This document shows positions 1-12,338 of a DNA stretch of 64,000 nucleotides, in pieces (position 1 is the stretch's first letter; each line of letters opens with the position of its first letter). The position numbers and the translations under genes were made by a program. This DNA comes from Gnetum montanum (taxonomy: Eukaryota > Streptophyta > Gnetopsida > Gnetales > Gnetaceae): positions 221,396 to 285,395 of the forward strand of contig MNCI01004113.1 in NCBI GenBank assembly GCA_015680685.1, given 5' to 3'. A model generated the notes under the pieces. That model saw only the letters and a list, made by a program, of their open reading frames with translations. It did not search any database and had not been told where the DNA came from.

Positions 1-59
1 TTTTGTGATTGCATTAGCTATAGTATTCTCATTTTGGGATATATATTGGACATTATTGT

Positions 60-368
60 TTGTGAATTATTGTAACAATTACTTTCCTAGGTCACAGTAA
101 GGTTGTAAGTGCTTATCTTTGCATGCATAGACTTTGGTTACTTGGTTAACCATGAGCTATGAAGTTTCTTGATGGCTAGGCATTTAATTCATAGGTCACG
201 AGCCACCATCATCCCTCTGATCAAACCCTCATACTTCACTATGTTCTTGGTACATGGGAATTCAAAATGATAAGCAAATGGTCAGATCTCACCAAATGGA
301 AATTTTATTATGGTAGTAGCATTAGCTCCATGGATAGTTTAAGCTCTATCAAAGTGCATGATTGCCTT
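60..368 (-). pseudogene. Second (archaeal-type) RNase H of Tat-lineage Ty3/gypsy pol, fragment P1
   Basis: Reading the minus strand gives a decayed RNase H: an HFD-x-A start like the FDGA motif, then a segment like KFPFGEI-PFAYHFEFPC, then KYEGLIRGMMVARDL, which corresponds to the conserved N-N-AEYEGL segment. This domain lies just after the ordinary RNase H, so the order is RT, RNase H, second RNase H. That order is characteristic of the plant Tat lineage of Ty3/gypsy elements. The known role is removal of the RNA strand during reverse transcription. In-frame stops are present and the integrase expected next would lie beyond the left edge. Family assignment is by eye. Confidence 0.6.
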
Positions 369-905
369 TTAACCCTTAGGTACTTGGCTAACTATGTTAA
401 TATGCTCAATAGGGAATTCAAGATCTATGGTTGATTGGTCATCAATAGGCAAAATTGTGAGTTGTATGGCTATAGCTTGACCTTTCATTGAGGATTGAAA
501 GATAAATTGAGGGTCAAATTTCATGGTTATGGCTTTGCATTGGGCTATACAACTACTTTCATAAATGTTGGTCATTATGGCTCTAAGTATGTTATCCTTG
601 CAAATCACATTGATTTGGCTTTTGAAGAGGTAGTATCTCCACTTATTCAAGGAGAAGACTAGTGCTAAAAAACACTTTTCCACTTCAGTGTATTGTGTCT
701 TGTGGGCTACTAATGCTTGGCTAAGGCAATATACAAGCATTTTTTCTTCATCATCACTTTTTTGATAGAGTAGAAAGGTAATGGATGTGCCATAGATGGC
801 AAGATAAATATATAATGGGTTACCCTCTTGTAGAGGATAGATTGTTGGAAGTTGTATCAACTCTTGCTTAAGGTTTTCAAGGCCTCTTGGAATTGAGCTA
901 TCCAC
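369..905 (-). pseudogene. Ty3/gypsy RNase H domain, fragment P1
   Basis: A 178-codon open stretch matches the RNase H region of plant Ty3/gypsy pol. Landmarks are LKQELIQLPTIYPLQEGNPL at the junction with the RT connection domain, LSQALVAHKTQYTEVEKCFL near the middle, then INVICKDN and MKGQAIAIQLT close to the end. The usual first aspartate is absent (IYLAIYGTSITFLLYQK), as is common in the degenerate RNase H of Tat-lineage elements. The open frame is a surviving piece of a larger polyprotein, so its first methionine is not a true start. It sits between the RT (906-1720) and the second RNase H (60-368) and reads with them. It is probably inactive. Confidence 0.75.
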
Positions 906-1720
906 TCATAGTGAACTTCTTTCTTAAGAAAGTGTTGCATGGGCTATAACTTATCTGTAAGCCTAGTGATAAACTCATGAATAAATTGTAATTTTTCTTG
1001 TAATCCCCAAAGATATTTAAGGTTGGTAGGTGTTGCTAATTTGGATATGGCCTTAACCTTATGAAGAATGATGTGTATCCCTACTTTAGAGACTACAAAA
1101 CCAAGCATCTTACTAGTATTGACACTGAAGACACACTTCTCAGGATTGAGCCTAAGCTTGTATTTGCAGCATCATTTAAGCATAAGATCTAGGTCATTAG
1201 CATGATCATTGGCCATCTTGGATTTAATAACTATGTCTTCTATGTTATCATTAAGCAAACCTAGCATGTAATCACTAAATATATAGATTGTGGCTTGTTT
1301 ATAGGTCACTCTGGAATTCTTAAGGCCAAATGACATCATAATATAGTAAAAGGTCCCCCATGGGATCATGAAGATCATGCTAAGTTGGTGCTTCAGGTTG
1401 ATTCTAATATGGTTATATCTTGAGAATCCATTCATAAAGGACAATAGGCATGTATCGCCATAGTATTGATAATTTGATCAATACTGGGCAAAGGAAAGTC
1501 ATCCTTGATAGTTGCTTTATTTAGGTCTCGAAAATCAATGCAAATAAAGACACTTCCATTTTTTTAGGGAATATCACTATGTTGGACACCCATTTTGCAT
1601 AATCAATAGCCCTACTGAAACTAGCTTGGTAGAGCTTTGAGATTTCATCATGAATTTCTAAGGCCAAATTAGGTTTAATCTTGTGCATTTTTTCCTAAAA
1701 TGATCTAATGCAAGGATCTA
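906..1720 (-). pseudogene. Ty3/gypsy reverse transcriptase, fragment P1
   Basis: The minus strand carries RT blocks in order: WVSNIVIFPKK and CIDFRDLNKATI (about 1490-1600), then SFMNGFSRYNHIRIN, IPWGTFYYIMMSFGLKN and NDNIEDIVIKSK (1172-1444). The last block occupies the position of the catalytic Y-x-DD-x-x-V motif; here it reads N-I-E-D, so one catalytic aspartate and the tyrosine are lost. The thumb and connection regions (906-1170) are recognisable but broken by stops. Known role: DNA synthesis from the element's RNA. The copy is a pseudogene, and its reading joins the RNase H downstream on the minus strand. Confidence 0.75.
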
Positions 1721-2117
1721 GTATGATGTCATGCTAGACCAAACATGGCTCTAGGCCTAGCATTTCTTGATATGATCAAGAAAAGTCTTTAATGTTGCTT
1801 TGTAAGACCTTGGTGATGTCTTGAGCATAGTGAGGCTCTAGTGAGGAACTTAGTTTAAGGGTTTTCTCCTCACCATTGTGTGTTGTAATTTGAACCTCAA
1901 CCAGAGAGTCTATGATTATGTCACCTACCTCTAAGTCAAGGGTATTGACTAGGTTTTTAGGTCATTCTTGAGGTTTCTCTATTAAGGCTATGTGGTCTAC
2001 CAAACTCTCAAGCTCAAGGTCTAGGCAATCAAGGTTGATACACCATTCAACATCACCATGAGGTCCACGTAGATATGAAGGTATGCAAATTTGACCCCAG
2101 GTACTCATACTTCGATC
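1721..2117 (-). pseudogene. N-terminal spacer of pol between protease and RT, fragment P1
   Basis: From 2117 downwards the minus strand is open for more than 50 codons and reads DRSMSTWGQICIPSYL, then GPHGDVEWCINLDCLDLELE and SLVDHIALIEKPQE. Further on are LKLSSSLEPHYAQDITKVLQ and EMLGLEPCLV. This resembles the poorly conserved stretch preceding RT in plant Ty3/gypsy polyproteins, where the segment before the first RT block usually describes a defended-wall or ditch-like motif followed by LxP. The function is only that of a linker. The coding similarity begins directly at a possible splice acceptor (2118-2120), which is noted separately. Confidence 0.5.
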
Positions 2118-2140
2118 CTGCATGTCAACCAAAAGCATAT
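2118..2140 (-). other. Possible splice acceptor at the start of the pol reading frame
   Basis: On the minus strand the sequence TTTTGGTTGACATGCAG ends at 2118 and an open pol frame starts at 2117. Ogre-type Tat elements are known to have an intron between the protease and RT regions, so this AG could be its acceptor. No matching donor was found with confidence near the end of the A1 gag-protease frame. Tentative. Confidence 0.3.
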
Positions 2141-2339
2141 TAAGTGGAATCTACATAAAAGTGAATAAATATTATTAAAATGCTATAAAATTATGAGAAT
2201 ACATGTAAATCTAATGCAAACAAGGTCATCCAAGGTTATCCATATTGTGACAAAAAGTAAACAATGTGCAATAAGGAATAAATGAAGGTCAGACCAAGTT
2301 AAATAGAGTAAATTATAAGAATCAAGGCTAAAAATGGTT

Positions 2340-2760
2340 GACAAAGGCCATGAGTTTTCTAGTTTTAGGCCTTAGTAGGCCATGATGCTAGTTTAGTTGT
2401 AGTTGAGTATGATGCCAGTTTAAGGCCTTGTTAGGTCATGGTCAAATGGTGCCAAATGGTGGTTAGAGAAGGTCAAACCTTACTATTTGATACCATTCAA
2501 AGGCCAAAAAAAGGTAAATAATGCTGTAATAAGATAAGAAAAAGAACATAAAAGGTTGTATAAAGGTCATAGAAGGTCAACAAGATGAACGATGCAACAT
2601 AAATCCAAAAATAATCCAAAATACTATATAATAAGGAAAAAAATCAAGCCAAAGAGGACATATATGATAACATTTGGCTAATATAGGTTAGAAAATGATT
2701 AGGCTTTGCTAGTTTTAGGCCTTGGTGAGCCATGTTTTTAGGCTACAAGGCTATTAGATG
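2340..2760. repeat. GGCC-rich linker repeat, left copy
   Basis: Short degenerate repeats of the form CTAGTTTTAGGCCTTRGTRR followed by GCCATG recur at about 2361, 2405 and 2709. The same motif occurs at 11.90-12.11 kb beside the A1 gag-protease relic and, in the opposite orientation, at 22.52-22.64 kb beside A2. In all three places it has the same orientation relative to the element, so it appears to be an intrinsic untranslated part of this family rather than a chance repeat. Confidence 0.55.
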
Positions 2761-2889
2761 AGTTTGGGCATCAATTAGGGCTATTTAGACCAAAAAATAA
2801 AGTGTTTTAAGGCTTTCACCCTAGGCTTAGCATAGAAATAGGGACCCTCAACATTGAAACCAAGGAAATTAGGTTTTTGAATGTTCAAA

Positions 2890-5690
2890 AGTCCAAAATT
2901 GAGGTTCTGGGACCTTCCCAAAGTACTCCAGAGTCAAATACATCAAAATTAAGTACTCTAGAGGCTTGCAGAGTTCAAAAGTAAGTATTGAAGCCTTCCG
3001 CCTTTATTTCACATTGGCCAATGTGGAAGAGAAGGGGTTCAATGTGGAAAACCAAGATTCAAGTCAAAATAAGATCAAACATGGTAAACAGGTAGCCAGG
3101 ACCTAGATTTGGAAGTTGTGTATCCTTTGGTTTCAATTAGAGGTAGTTTGAGATAATTTCAAGTGTCAAACCATGTCGAAATGGTTTCCCCCATTTTTTC
3201 ACATTGAGCATAGCATCCTTAATGTGGAAAAATATGGGGACACTTTTTTGGTAAATTCAGAGTGATTTAGAAGCACTTCGACTAGGTTTTTAGGCTCATA
3301 GTATTGTAGACTTTGATTATGCAAGTTTTTAGCTAAATTTTATCATGTTTGAAGTCTATTTGAGGGCATGTAAGATCTTTCCCCTTATTTCCACACTAGG
3401 GAAGTTACTTCTAGCATGGAAGATTGGGAAAAATGAATTTTAAAGGCTAAAATGAAGTCAAAAAACAAAAATATTAAGGCTATGAAGTCCTAGGCTACTT
3501 TGGCATGGATCTTTGGCTTCTAGGAGTGTCATCCTGCCACCAGAAGTGGAAAGCTAGCTTTTCCCCCTTATTTCCATTTTGGGGAAGTTAGTATAGCATG
3601 GAATATATAGGAATCCTAGATCTAGACCAATTCAGGTCATAATTGACTATGTATGTTACCTTCCTAAGTTGCCAGGGCTAAGGGTTATGTCTCCATGTCA
3701 AAATTTGGTAGTTTTGAGTACTCCCAAGTGGTTTTTGAGCTTTTCCTTTTTTTCCCATGCTAAGGATGGGAAGCTCAACATGGAAAAATAGGAGGAACAA
3801 TCATTTAACCATATAGGATTAAATTTGTAAGGTTTGAGGACTCTAATGGTTGTTTCCAAAGTTTTAGAGTGCATGTAAGGTCGTTTAACATTATTCTAAT
3901 GTGTTTAGGAGCTCTAAACAAGTTTTTCCTTGAGTTTCAATGCTGGGTAGCATGGAGGAAGGGATAAGTAGCATGGAAGAATCTTAAATCCTAGATTTGA
4001 ACCAATTTGAACCTCAATCAACTATGCATGTTAGCCTCCAGGGCTACCAGGGTCGAGGACTAGGGTTTGGAGTTAAGACTAGTTAGTTTGGAAGTATTCT
4101 ACATGGTTTTTCAGCTTTCCCTTCTTTTTTCATGCTAGGGGTTATATGACTAGTGTGGAAAATTGGGAGGAAATATATTTTTACCTTTTTTCATCATTTT
4201 GGCCATGCACGTATGTCTCTGAGGTTGCTAGTGATGATTATTAATGCTTGGTGTTAAAATTTTGCTATTTCAAAGGTTGCTAAGTGGGGTTTGATGTTTC
4301 CCCCATTTTTTCCATGCTAATGTTTCCATGCTCAACATGGAAGATTTGGGGGAAATCCTTTCTAGCCTCTTAGAATTTATTTTGATAGCTTTGAAGGTCT
4401 TGAGGTATGTAGACGAGGTTTTAGGACACCCACAAGGTTTTCCAATGTTCATTCAAGTTCTCTAAAGGCTATTTTTGAGTCCCCCAAAAGTTCTCCTCTT
4501 TTGCTATACTAGGTAGCATGGAAAAGGTGGATTTTAGCATGGAAGAAATTAGGGACATTTATTTTTACCATTTTTCATGAATTTTCATATGCATGTAGGC
4601 TTCCAAGGTTGCTATCATTGGTTGTTGATAACCCATATCAAAATTTGGTTTTTTCAAGGATTATTAAGTAGCTTTTGGGATTCCTCCTTTTTCCATGCTA
4701 GAACTTCCATGCTTAGCATGGAAGATTGGGAGTAAGGGCTTTTTAACCTTTCATGATCAATTTGGCCATGCATGAGTGTCCACAGGATTGTTGGCATTGG
4801 CATTCAGTGTCTAAGGTTAGAATCTAGTTATTTTGAAGGCTTCAAAGGGGTTTTTAGGCTTTTCCCCTTTCATCCATGTTAAGGGTGGGAGGCTAAGCAT
4901 AAAAGACATCTCCCTTAGTCAAGAAAGTTAGATCTAGGCCAAATCAATAGCTGATTAACCATGCATGTCAGCCTCTAGAGATGCTAATGTCGATGGTCAA
5001 TGTTGGATGTCAAGATTTCATAGTTTCAAGGCTTCTAACTACCTCATGTAGTCTCTCCCATTTTTTCCACAATAGGCTTGGTGGCCCTAACATGAATGGG
5101 AGGAGAATGAAAATATTATTTCATATTTAACTAATTTTGGAGCATTCATAATCTCCATAGGGTTCTGACAAGGTTTAGGGATCACCAGACATCAAGAAAT
5201 CATCATTAGGAAATTGATTTAGGTAACTTTTGGTATCCCCCAAATCTATCCATGCTAAGGGTGAGATGCTCAACATTGAAGAAGCTTCCCCCATCGTGGA
5301 AATTAGCAAATCCTAGATTTTAACTAATTTTGACTAGTTTCAGCTAGGTTTGGTGGGGTTTCGAGGCTACTGGAGATGCTTGGATGGATTCCAAATCACG
5401 TGGATCCATTACAGGGATCAAACTTGGGCTAGATGGATGCTGGGGGGTATGAATGGGTGTTACCCCATTCTTCCACACAAGGCACTATTGCCTCAACATA
5501 GAAACCCATGGTATCTAGATTCATTCATGTCTCATCCACTTTTGGGGACCTAAGGTTGAAAAAGGCAGGTTTGGGTTACTAAAAATAACAAAATATTTGT
5601 AATTCCAATGGTTTTGTGAAATAGGAGGCATGTTTCCATGCTAGGCATGGTATCCCCAGTGTGGATGCATGGGGGTTAAGGTTTCTGTAA
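2890..5690. repeat. Tandem array of about 15 degenerate units, roughly 187 bp each, with an internal palindrome
   Basis: A motif like TTTTTCCATGCTAAGG followed some 15-25 bases later by AGCATGGAAGA recurs at about 3009, 3195, 3388, 3572, 3755, 3945, 4127, 4312, 4500, 4693, 4873, 5067, 5248, 5468 and 5632. Spacing is mostly 180-194 bp, with 220 and 164 at the last two steps. The two halves (CCATGCTA and TAGCATGG) can pair, so each unit contains an imperfect hairpin. Units are diverged, hence old. Short open frames here are chance. The same key sequence occurs in the A1 LTR at 18.29-18.54 kb, which suggests the array grew from an LTR or 3' untranslated region of that family. Confidence 0.75.
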
Positions 5691-6136
5691 GGTTTTAAGT
5701 GTTAAATTAGAAAGAAAGATCAATGTTGATGCAATTTTTGATCAGGAGAGAAGGCACAGGGTAGGTCCCATAATCCAAAAATCTTAAATTTTGAAAAGTG
5801 AAGTTGTTTCCCATCCAAAAACAACATGAACTAGAATTTCCCCCCTTTGTAGTTCATTGCACTTGGAGTTATGGTGCATTGAATTAGCAACTAGGGTTTC
5901 AAGATGTGCATTTAGGTTTTAGATGAGTTTTATATGTCATTTTTTTCTTTTTCGATCATAATTGTCATTCTACATCAATAATGCATTAAATGAGAGCTCT
6001 AGTAGAGATTTTTGTTGTAGATAATACCAATATTTAGTGTGGAAGCCTCTCATCTCCCCCTATAGCTAGTGTAGAACTCATATCTTCTCTTAATCTCCAT
6101 CATCCTTAGTGTTGATCTTGTCATGGCACATAATCA
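5691..6136. other. Non-coding stretch upstream of the antisense gene
   Basis: No coding similarity was seen. The stretch separates the last 187-bp unit from the first methionine of the plus-strand gene at 6137. Any promoter of that gene would lie here, but no convincing TATA box at a useful distance was recognised. Confidence 0.4.
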
Positions 6137-9100
6137 ATGAAGGGGAAAGAGAAAAAGTCCTATGATCTAGAGGATAGATCAGCATTTTATGAAGCTATTA
6201 GAGGTTTAAAATACTATATCCATCTAGGCCTCATTTCTCACTACTTCAAGGTAGGTAGTTCTACCTATTTTTTCCTTTGTTTTCTATGGGTTTTCTAGTT
6301 TTTTGTTTTTCATGCATTAAATCTATTTCATCTAGATCTACACTAGTGGAGGGATTAAAATGGAATTTTGATGAAATCCCACCTCCTATTTTGTTTCCTT
6401 CCATTTAGATCTATAGTATTTTCATTTCTTTAGCTTTTTTAGATTCAATTTTCAAATTAGGGCTTGTTGTTTCATGCTTTTTTTTTTCAAACTTTTGGGG
6501 TGAGGCTGTTTTTTCAAATCTAGGATTTAGGAATTATTAAAATTAAATTTCAAAAAAATACTACCACATTATTTTGGTGTAAATTGTAATGGGGTTCAAT
6601 GGTTTTGGCTATTTCGATTATTTCCATTGCTATATGAAATCTAGGTTTTGAGGTTTTTGAAGTTTTGACATGAAAAAGCAAGTAATGTTGTGATTATTTT
6701 CTTAGGATAATGGATGAAAATTTGTGAAATTGAAAGTTAAGGGTTTGTAGCCCTTATTCTGGGATTTCTAATAGATGTTGTCTCATTTAATTTGGATTCA
6801 TAACGATGAATTTATGACTATTTTTCTAAGGTTGCACAGTTAGGTTGTTTGTGCTACTTTTGTAATTTCATGTAAATTTGTGAGATTTTTATAAGGAAAC
6901 AATAAATTTTTTGGCTATTTTATATTTATGGATAAGTATGTCTTGGTGTTATATTTCAAATGGATGTGGAATCACTCCGATTGGACTTAAAACACATTTT
7001 CTACAAATTTTTTACTAAGCATGTGTGATAAGGATGTCCGTACCATATTTATATTATTATTTAAATTTAAGAATTTTTTCTACATAAATGGAAATGGTTT
7101 TGAATTTTTTTAAAGAATGGATGCATATGAATTAATTTAAGCTTTTAAATGGTGTTGGAATTACTCCATTTGGAGCTCAAACAACGTTTTTGAAAATTTT
7201 TTACCAACCTTGGGCAAAAATGGGTAAATGTTGATGGCTATGGTTTTGGCTAATTTTTTTTTTATGTTTTATGGATATATGGATATATTTTTTGGTTTTA
7301 ATGGTCATGGCTATAAGGTTCATAATTTCAGGATTTTTTTGTAGTGAAAATACTGAAATTGGAGCCCAAATGAATTTTTTGGCTATGGCTATGTGAATAA
7401 GGCAAAATCATGGTTGTAGAACATTATCCATTTGGAAATGGAAGTGGTTGATATGTATAACTTATATTTTTCTTTTATCAACATGTAAAACTAATGTTTA
7501 ATTTTTTAAAAGAAGAGTAAAAGCTTTTCCTATTTTTAGCCATCTTTTACTATGGCTACATGGTTTTTTCTAAGTTTATGATGCTTTCTATAAATTTGTG
7601 TATAGTTTAGATGTTTTTTCCAAATTTATGCATGCTTTGCATAATTTAGATGTTTTTTATAAACTTATGTTTGCTTTTTCTAAATTTATGCATAGCTTAG
7701 ACCAAGGTTTAGTTCTAGCTAAAATGTTTAGGCTATGATAGTTTGGTTATGGTAATAATGCTTTTATGGAATTCCTTAAGCTAATTTAGATAAACATCTT
7801 AGAGATTTTTACAGAGGCTAATTTCACCTTTGACTGGATGTTTTATCCAAATCTACAAAGTAATTTCATAATGTAAGGCTACGCAAGATTGTAATAATGT
7901 TTTCTTGTGAATTCCTTAAGCTAATTTAGATAAATAGCTTAGAGCTTTTTGCAAAGGATAATTTCACCTTCAACTAGATATTTTGTCTAAATTTGCTAAG
8001 TAATTCTAATAGGTCACAATGTTTTTTTGCTTTGCTTCATGCAAGGACTTTTTGAGGCCTATCCTCATCATAGTGGAGCTAGTTGATATATTGTGCTACA
8101 TTGGTCATCCCAAGACCAACATCCCACCACATGACATGCCTTTGAAGAAGCTCTCATTGTGGTTCTAGCCTAGCGCAATGGACTTCCTTGCCTAACTTCT
8201 TAAGAAGTACAATGTGATGTTGTGGCCACACTTGTCCACCAATGTAGTGTGGATTATTATGAAGACCTTGTTGCCTTGGGCATCTAGCCTAATCATTAGA
8301 TTCATTATTGACAAGACACCTCCTAAGACAGTAAGACGACCAGCAGATGTCATAAGCCCACATTACCTGATAGAGATCTAGATGATGCTAGAGTATAGTT
8401 AGTATAATGTTGACAATACTCTGATAGTAGCACATAGAGCCCACACACTATTCCAGAACTAGCCCAACACTGTGTATTGTCTATAGGGGTGAGCATGGTT
8501 ATTGTAATGCTTTTATGTTTGGGCTTAACTATCTTTTCTAATTTTGTTGGTTGTACAAATTTCTTGTAGATACAAGGTCAATATTAAGGTTTGATCATCA
8601 ATGATCAAATCTTAGTAGTTGCTTAAACAACTTTGGATGAATTCACCAAGAGTCCTCAAATCAAATCTATTATGTATCAATAGTTAAGAGGGAACTTTGA
8701 TGTATACTCCTCAAGATTCAACCTCATATACAAGAAGTGTAAGAATGATAGGATGATGTATAGTTGGTGGGTAGATGCCGATATCATGGATTAGACTCTT
8801 GTAGCTGGGACCTCCACTCAAATGACACCAAGAAGAAAATGAAAGGTAAACATAAAGGCTATAGATTCTAGTGTTTTATGGATATACCTTTGAGTGTTCT
8901 ATTACTTTTTTTGGTTGTTAAAATTACTCATGCTGATGCTAAACTTTGGTTGTTGCTTCGCAGGACCTTCCACCTCGGATGATGCCACTATACCACTTTT
9001 AGGTTCACATCATGAGGATACCCTCATCCTAAATTTTGGTGAGGTGACATCAACATAGGAGTGGCTAAAGGAGCAGGCACCTAGATATGTTCAAGAAAAC

Positions 9101-11613
9101 ATCTAGTGTGTAGGTTTGCTTAACATATTTATGGCACCCATCCCTTTCATCCCTGCTACAGAGATGTTGCATGTCATTGACTCCTTCGATGAGAAGATTG
9201 GTTATTTTAGCACCATCATCTAGGGTGTGAAGGTAAACATGGATGTAGGTGGAGGCCTCTTCCATGAATTGTTTGGAGTCCTTGCTGATAGAGCAAAGGT
9301 TTCCAATAGGATAGTAAGGAAAACAAGCCATCACGATGAAGTTCTAGAGTGGCTTGGTGCCAACATGGGTCACTCTAGAATTTTTATGGATAGCATCATG
9401 AACCCTAATTCAAAGGAGTCATACCCTTTGTTTAGGTTTCATGCATTTTCCAAACTTTTATTGCAAAAGAAGGTAATCGGCCTAGCATAGGAGTGGACCT
9501 TTAAGAAGGTCCTAATGGAGGGAATCAGATTTGATTGGGTAGTTGCTTTAGCTACTGGGCTTTAGGAGGAGATCCTTAGACTTCATGCTAACACCTCTAC
9601 GATAATCCATATGCACTTTGAATTTTTTGTAGGTTATCTAAAGAGGTTTGTGATGTTTCTAGTGGTGTACAAGAATGGATGATGAGTTTTCCAAGATCCA
9701 AGCCAACTTTCTATGCCTTGGATAAAGAAAATTTATCCAATAGTGTAGGCCAAGAATCCACTAGAGGGGATGGATGATACATTATCCATCACCACTAAGA
9801 AGCTCGATGTTAGGCAATATGAGTCTCCTAATAGTATTATTGATGATGAGCCTCCCACATTTTCCACTAGTGTTGAGGATGCTAGACAATGATGTTTAGA
9901 GTCTAAAGGGGAAACTAGAAAGAAACTCAAGATGCCTATGGAGGAGGCACCTCCAACATTAGACTAGCCTACCTCGAGGAAGCTTAAGTTTAAGCTTAGG
10001 CCATCACAATAGGTACTTACAGGTATGCTTTGTTTGGTTGTTTCGTGTTTTAAAGTTTATGGCTACTTTATGATCTGATGTGCTAACCTATTTTCTATAT
10101 GCTATGGTTGTAGACAAATGTTAGGCTATTATAGCCCAAGCTATCATAGAGGTGGAATAAAGACATGTAGAAAAGGTACTCCTAAAGCAACCTATGGTTG
10201 AAGGGCTTGCCAATGTGAATATAAGTGATCTAGATGCCTTTTTTGATGAGGCAATACCAAGTACATATCCCATCATCATCTCTAAGGAGGAAGAGGAGGA
10301 GGAGCTAAGTATGCCCATGCCTTAATATTTTTGTTATATCTCATTGTTTATCTTTGGTTGTCATCCTAACCCTTCGATGATTGGTATGCTTACAATAGTT
10401 CTTGAATCACTAGTGTAAGCTTCCATCCCTAAGTTTCATGTGAAACCATGGGTAGCAACTCTAAACAAAGTGGAGTTCATATGTGGGATGGATAAGGACA
10501 TCATCGATTGGTTACATTAGGTTGCATCCAAGATACATAATGATTTTTTTATGTGGTTTAGTCATAGGCTATGCTTGTTTTATGGCTATCTTAGGTTGTG
10601 TATTATGTTTTATGGTTGTATTTTATGCTTGTGTAGTATCTTCTATGGAGTGGGACTCCAATAGAGACATGGAGATAGACTCCTTGCCTAAGATTTCCTC
10701 TGATGTATCTAGTGTACCCATGAAGTTGTATGAGACTACTAATGATTTAGCACTGTTGTGTACAAAAACTTCATGGGAGCTAGAGAGTTCCAATGAATTC
10801 CTATGGGAGGAATTTTTGGCATTAAGGGAAAAGATTCAATGGTAGGAGGATATAATTAAAGATCTCTAAGATTGTAAGTCCTTTTTGGAAGCCCAAGTGG
10901 CTAACTTAAGGGAGTTGTAGACTATGGAGATCACTTGGGCCTACTAATAGCATGTCATTCAGGACAAAATAGCAATCCTATAGGAGATGGAAAAACAATG
11001 TATGTAGATGGACCTCATCTTCAAGAAGGTTAAGGATTAGAAGGATCATTGCACTTGGGTCCCAGAGTGGGGCAAGACATAAAAGGTTCACAAGAAACAT
11101 TACAAGGTGGATCATGGGGCCTACCTAAAGTGGCTCAAGGAGGACTTGGTTGAACAATGCAAGAGAGAGTTGTTCATCTAGGGGATCTATGTAGATAGTG
11201 CTTATCAACTTTTTGAAAGTACTCTTATAGTGGAGCAATTCCATACTCTTCAAATTATCACTGCTGTAGGTAAGACCTCTATAGTTGCTACTATGTGGAA
11301 GCCTCCTACTTGGACTGCTATAGATAGGTCTGACTTCCTTTCTAATGTTGATCTTGAAAATGTTGATTGGGTCAACATGATAAAGGACTAGAGAGGAGGA
11401 CCTTCCACTTCTACCCTTAGAGGTCATAGAGCCAAAATCCCCATAGGTTTGGTATATTTTATATTTTAGTTTTGGTTTTGAGTATGATTTTAATTTTGGC
11501 TACAGGTTACTAACTATCTATATGTTGTTGCATTTCATTCCTTAGGAGACATTGGCAGCCCCAATGTTGAGGGTGGAAATGACCTAGCACTTCCTCCTTT
11601 GGATGCCACTTAG
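6137..11613 (+). pseudogene. Decayed multi-exon gene antisense to the surrounding retroelement (aORF1)
   Basis: The product is not recognised. Exon 1 (6137-6250) starts MKGKEKKSYDLEDRSAFYEA and is open up to an AG-GTAGGT donor. Further likely exons are 8046-8488, 8570-8845, 8964-10022, 10114-10308, about 10399-10540, 10637-11446 and 11546-11613, all bounded by GT...AG. Two junctions keep a matching phase: 10022/10114 (G+AC) and 11446/11546 (G+GA, leading straight to a stop at 11611). Other junctions need small indels. Exon 4 contains the longest open part (9227-9490); the exon ending at 10308 has an acidic EEEEEEL run; the 10637-11446 exon has a helical, charged coiled-coil-like part. Most internal stops are TAG or TAA at likely Gln or Trp codons. 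The gene lies antisense to the gag-protease element A1. Additional antisense ORFs are known in some Tat-lineage retrotransposons; a captured host gene is the alternative. Confidence 0.55.
6251..8045 (+). other. Likely first intron of aORF1, with internal tandem duplications
   Basis: This AT-rich 1.8-kb stretch lies between an AG-GTAGGT donor and a CTTCATGCAAG acceptor. No coding similarity was seen. It holds local repeats: units of about 45 bp with TTTTTTCYAARTTTATG at 7560-7705, and a duplication with a period near 150 bp in which GAATTCCTTAAGCTAATTTA occurs at 7769 and 7919. Confidence 0.45.
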
Positions 11614-11899
11614 TAGCATCCATCAGTTTAACTTTCATGTTGATGCCTATGTTTAGCCAAGAGTATGTTGTAGATGATTATTATTTCTTGACATTTCTAC
11701 CACATAGTGTGGCCATGGCTATGTATGGATATGGATACTTTAACATTAAATTTAAATATTTGGTTTCATTTTTGGCCATATGTATCTATAGTTATAGTAA
11801 ATGTTGTGAATGGATATGTTGAAATTTTGGTTATAATATTAAATAGCTAATTGATGTGATAATAGGCCAAGCAAAGAGAGATATAATAATAAAAGGAAC

Positions 11900-12110
11900 A
11901 TTTGCTAGTTTTAAGCCATCACAAGCATAGGTTATATAACTTTGCCAATTTAAGGCCATGATGCATTGTTGCTACTTTTGCCAGTTTTAGGCCATGGTAG
12001 GCCTTGTTGCACTATTTTGGTAGATGTTACCAATTTAAGGTGATGGTAGGCCATCATGCTAGTTTAAGGTCATAGTGGACCAGAATGCCAATTTAGCATC
12101 TTAGCAGATG
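11900..12110. repeat. GGCC-rich linker repeat downstream of A1 gag-protease
   Basis: Degenerate repeats like GCCAGTTTTAGGCCATGGTA and GCTAGTTTAAGGTCATAG follow the end of the A1 gag-protease frame (minus strand). They match the linker at 2.34-2.76 kb and the linker after the A2 frame at 22.52-22.64 kb. There is no coding potential. Confidence 0.6.
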
Positions 12111-12338
12111 GGCTATGGAAAAGATGTATATTTATAAGGCTTTTTTGATATTTATAATATAAGATAAATTAAAGAAAGGTTGTAGCAAATAGGTAAAAGT
12201 GCAAATGAACTTAGGCTACATGCATAAAGAGTAAAACAATGAATGCATAAATAGATATAATAAGTTGTCAAAGAAAAGTAAGTCTACATGGCTATCATTG
12301 CATCTAGTCATAGGAGCATGGGAAGGTTAAGGTAAACT

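Noticed and set aside
5350-5553. Open frame of 67 codons on the plus strand
   Set aside because: It lies within the 187-bp array, overlaps two units and has no similarity to any domain; chance frame.
9065-9334. Minus-strand open frame of 89 codons
   Set aside because: It is the antisense shadow of exon 4 of aORF1, whose plus-strand reading is better supported by splice borders and neighbours.
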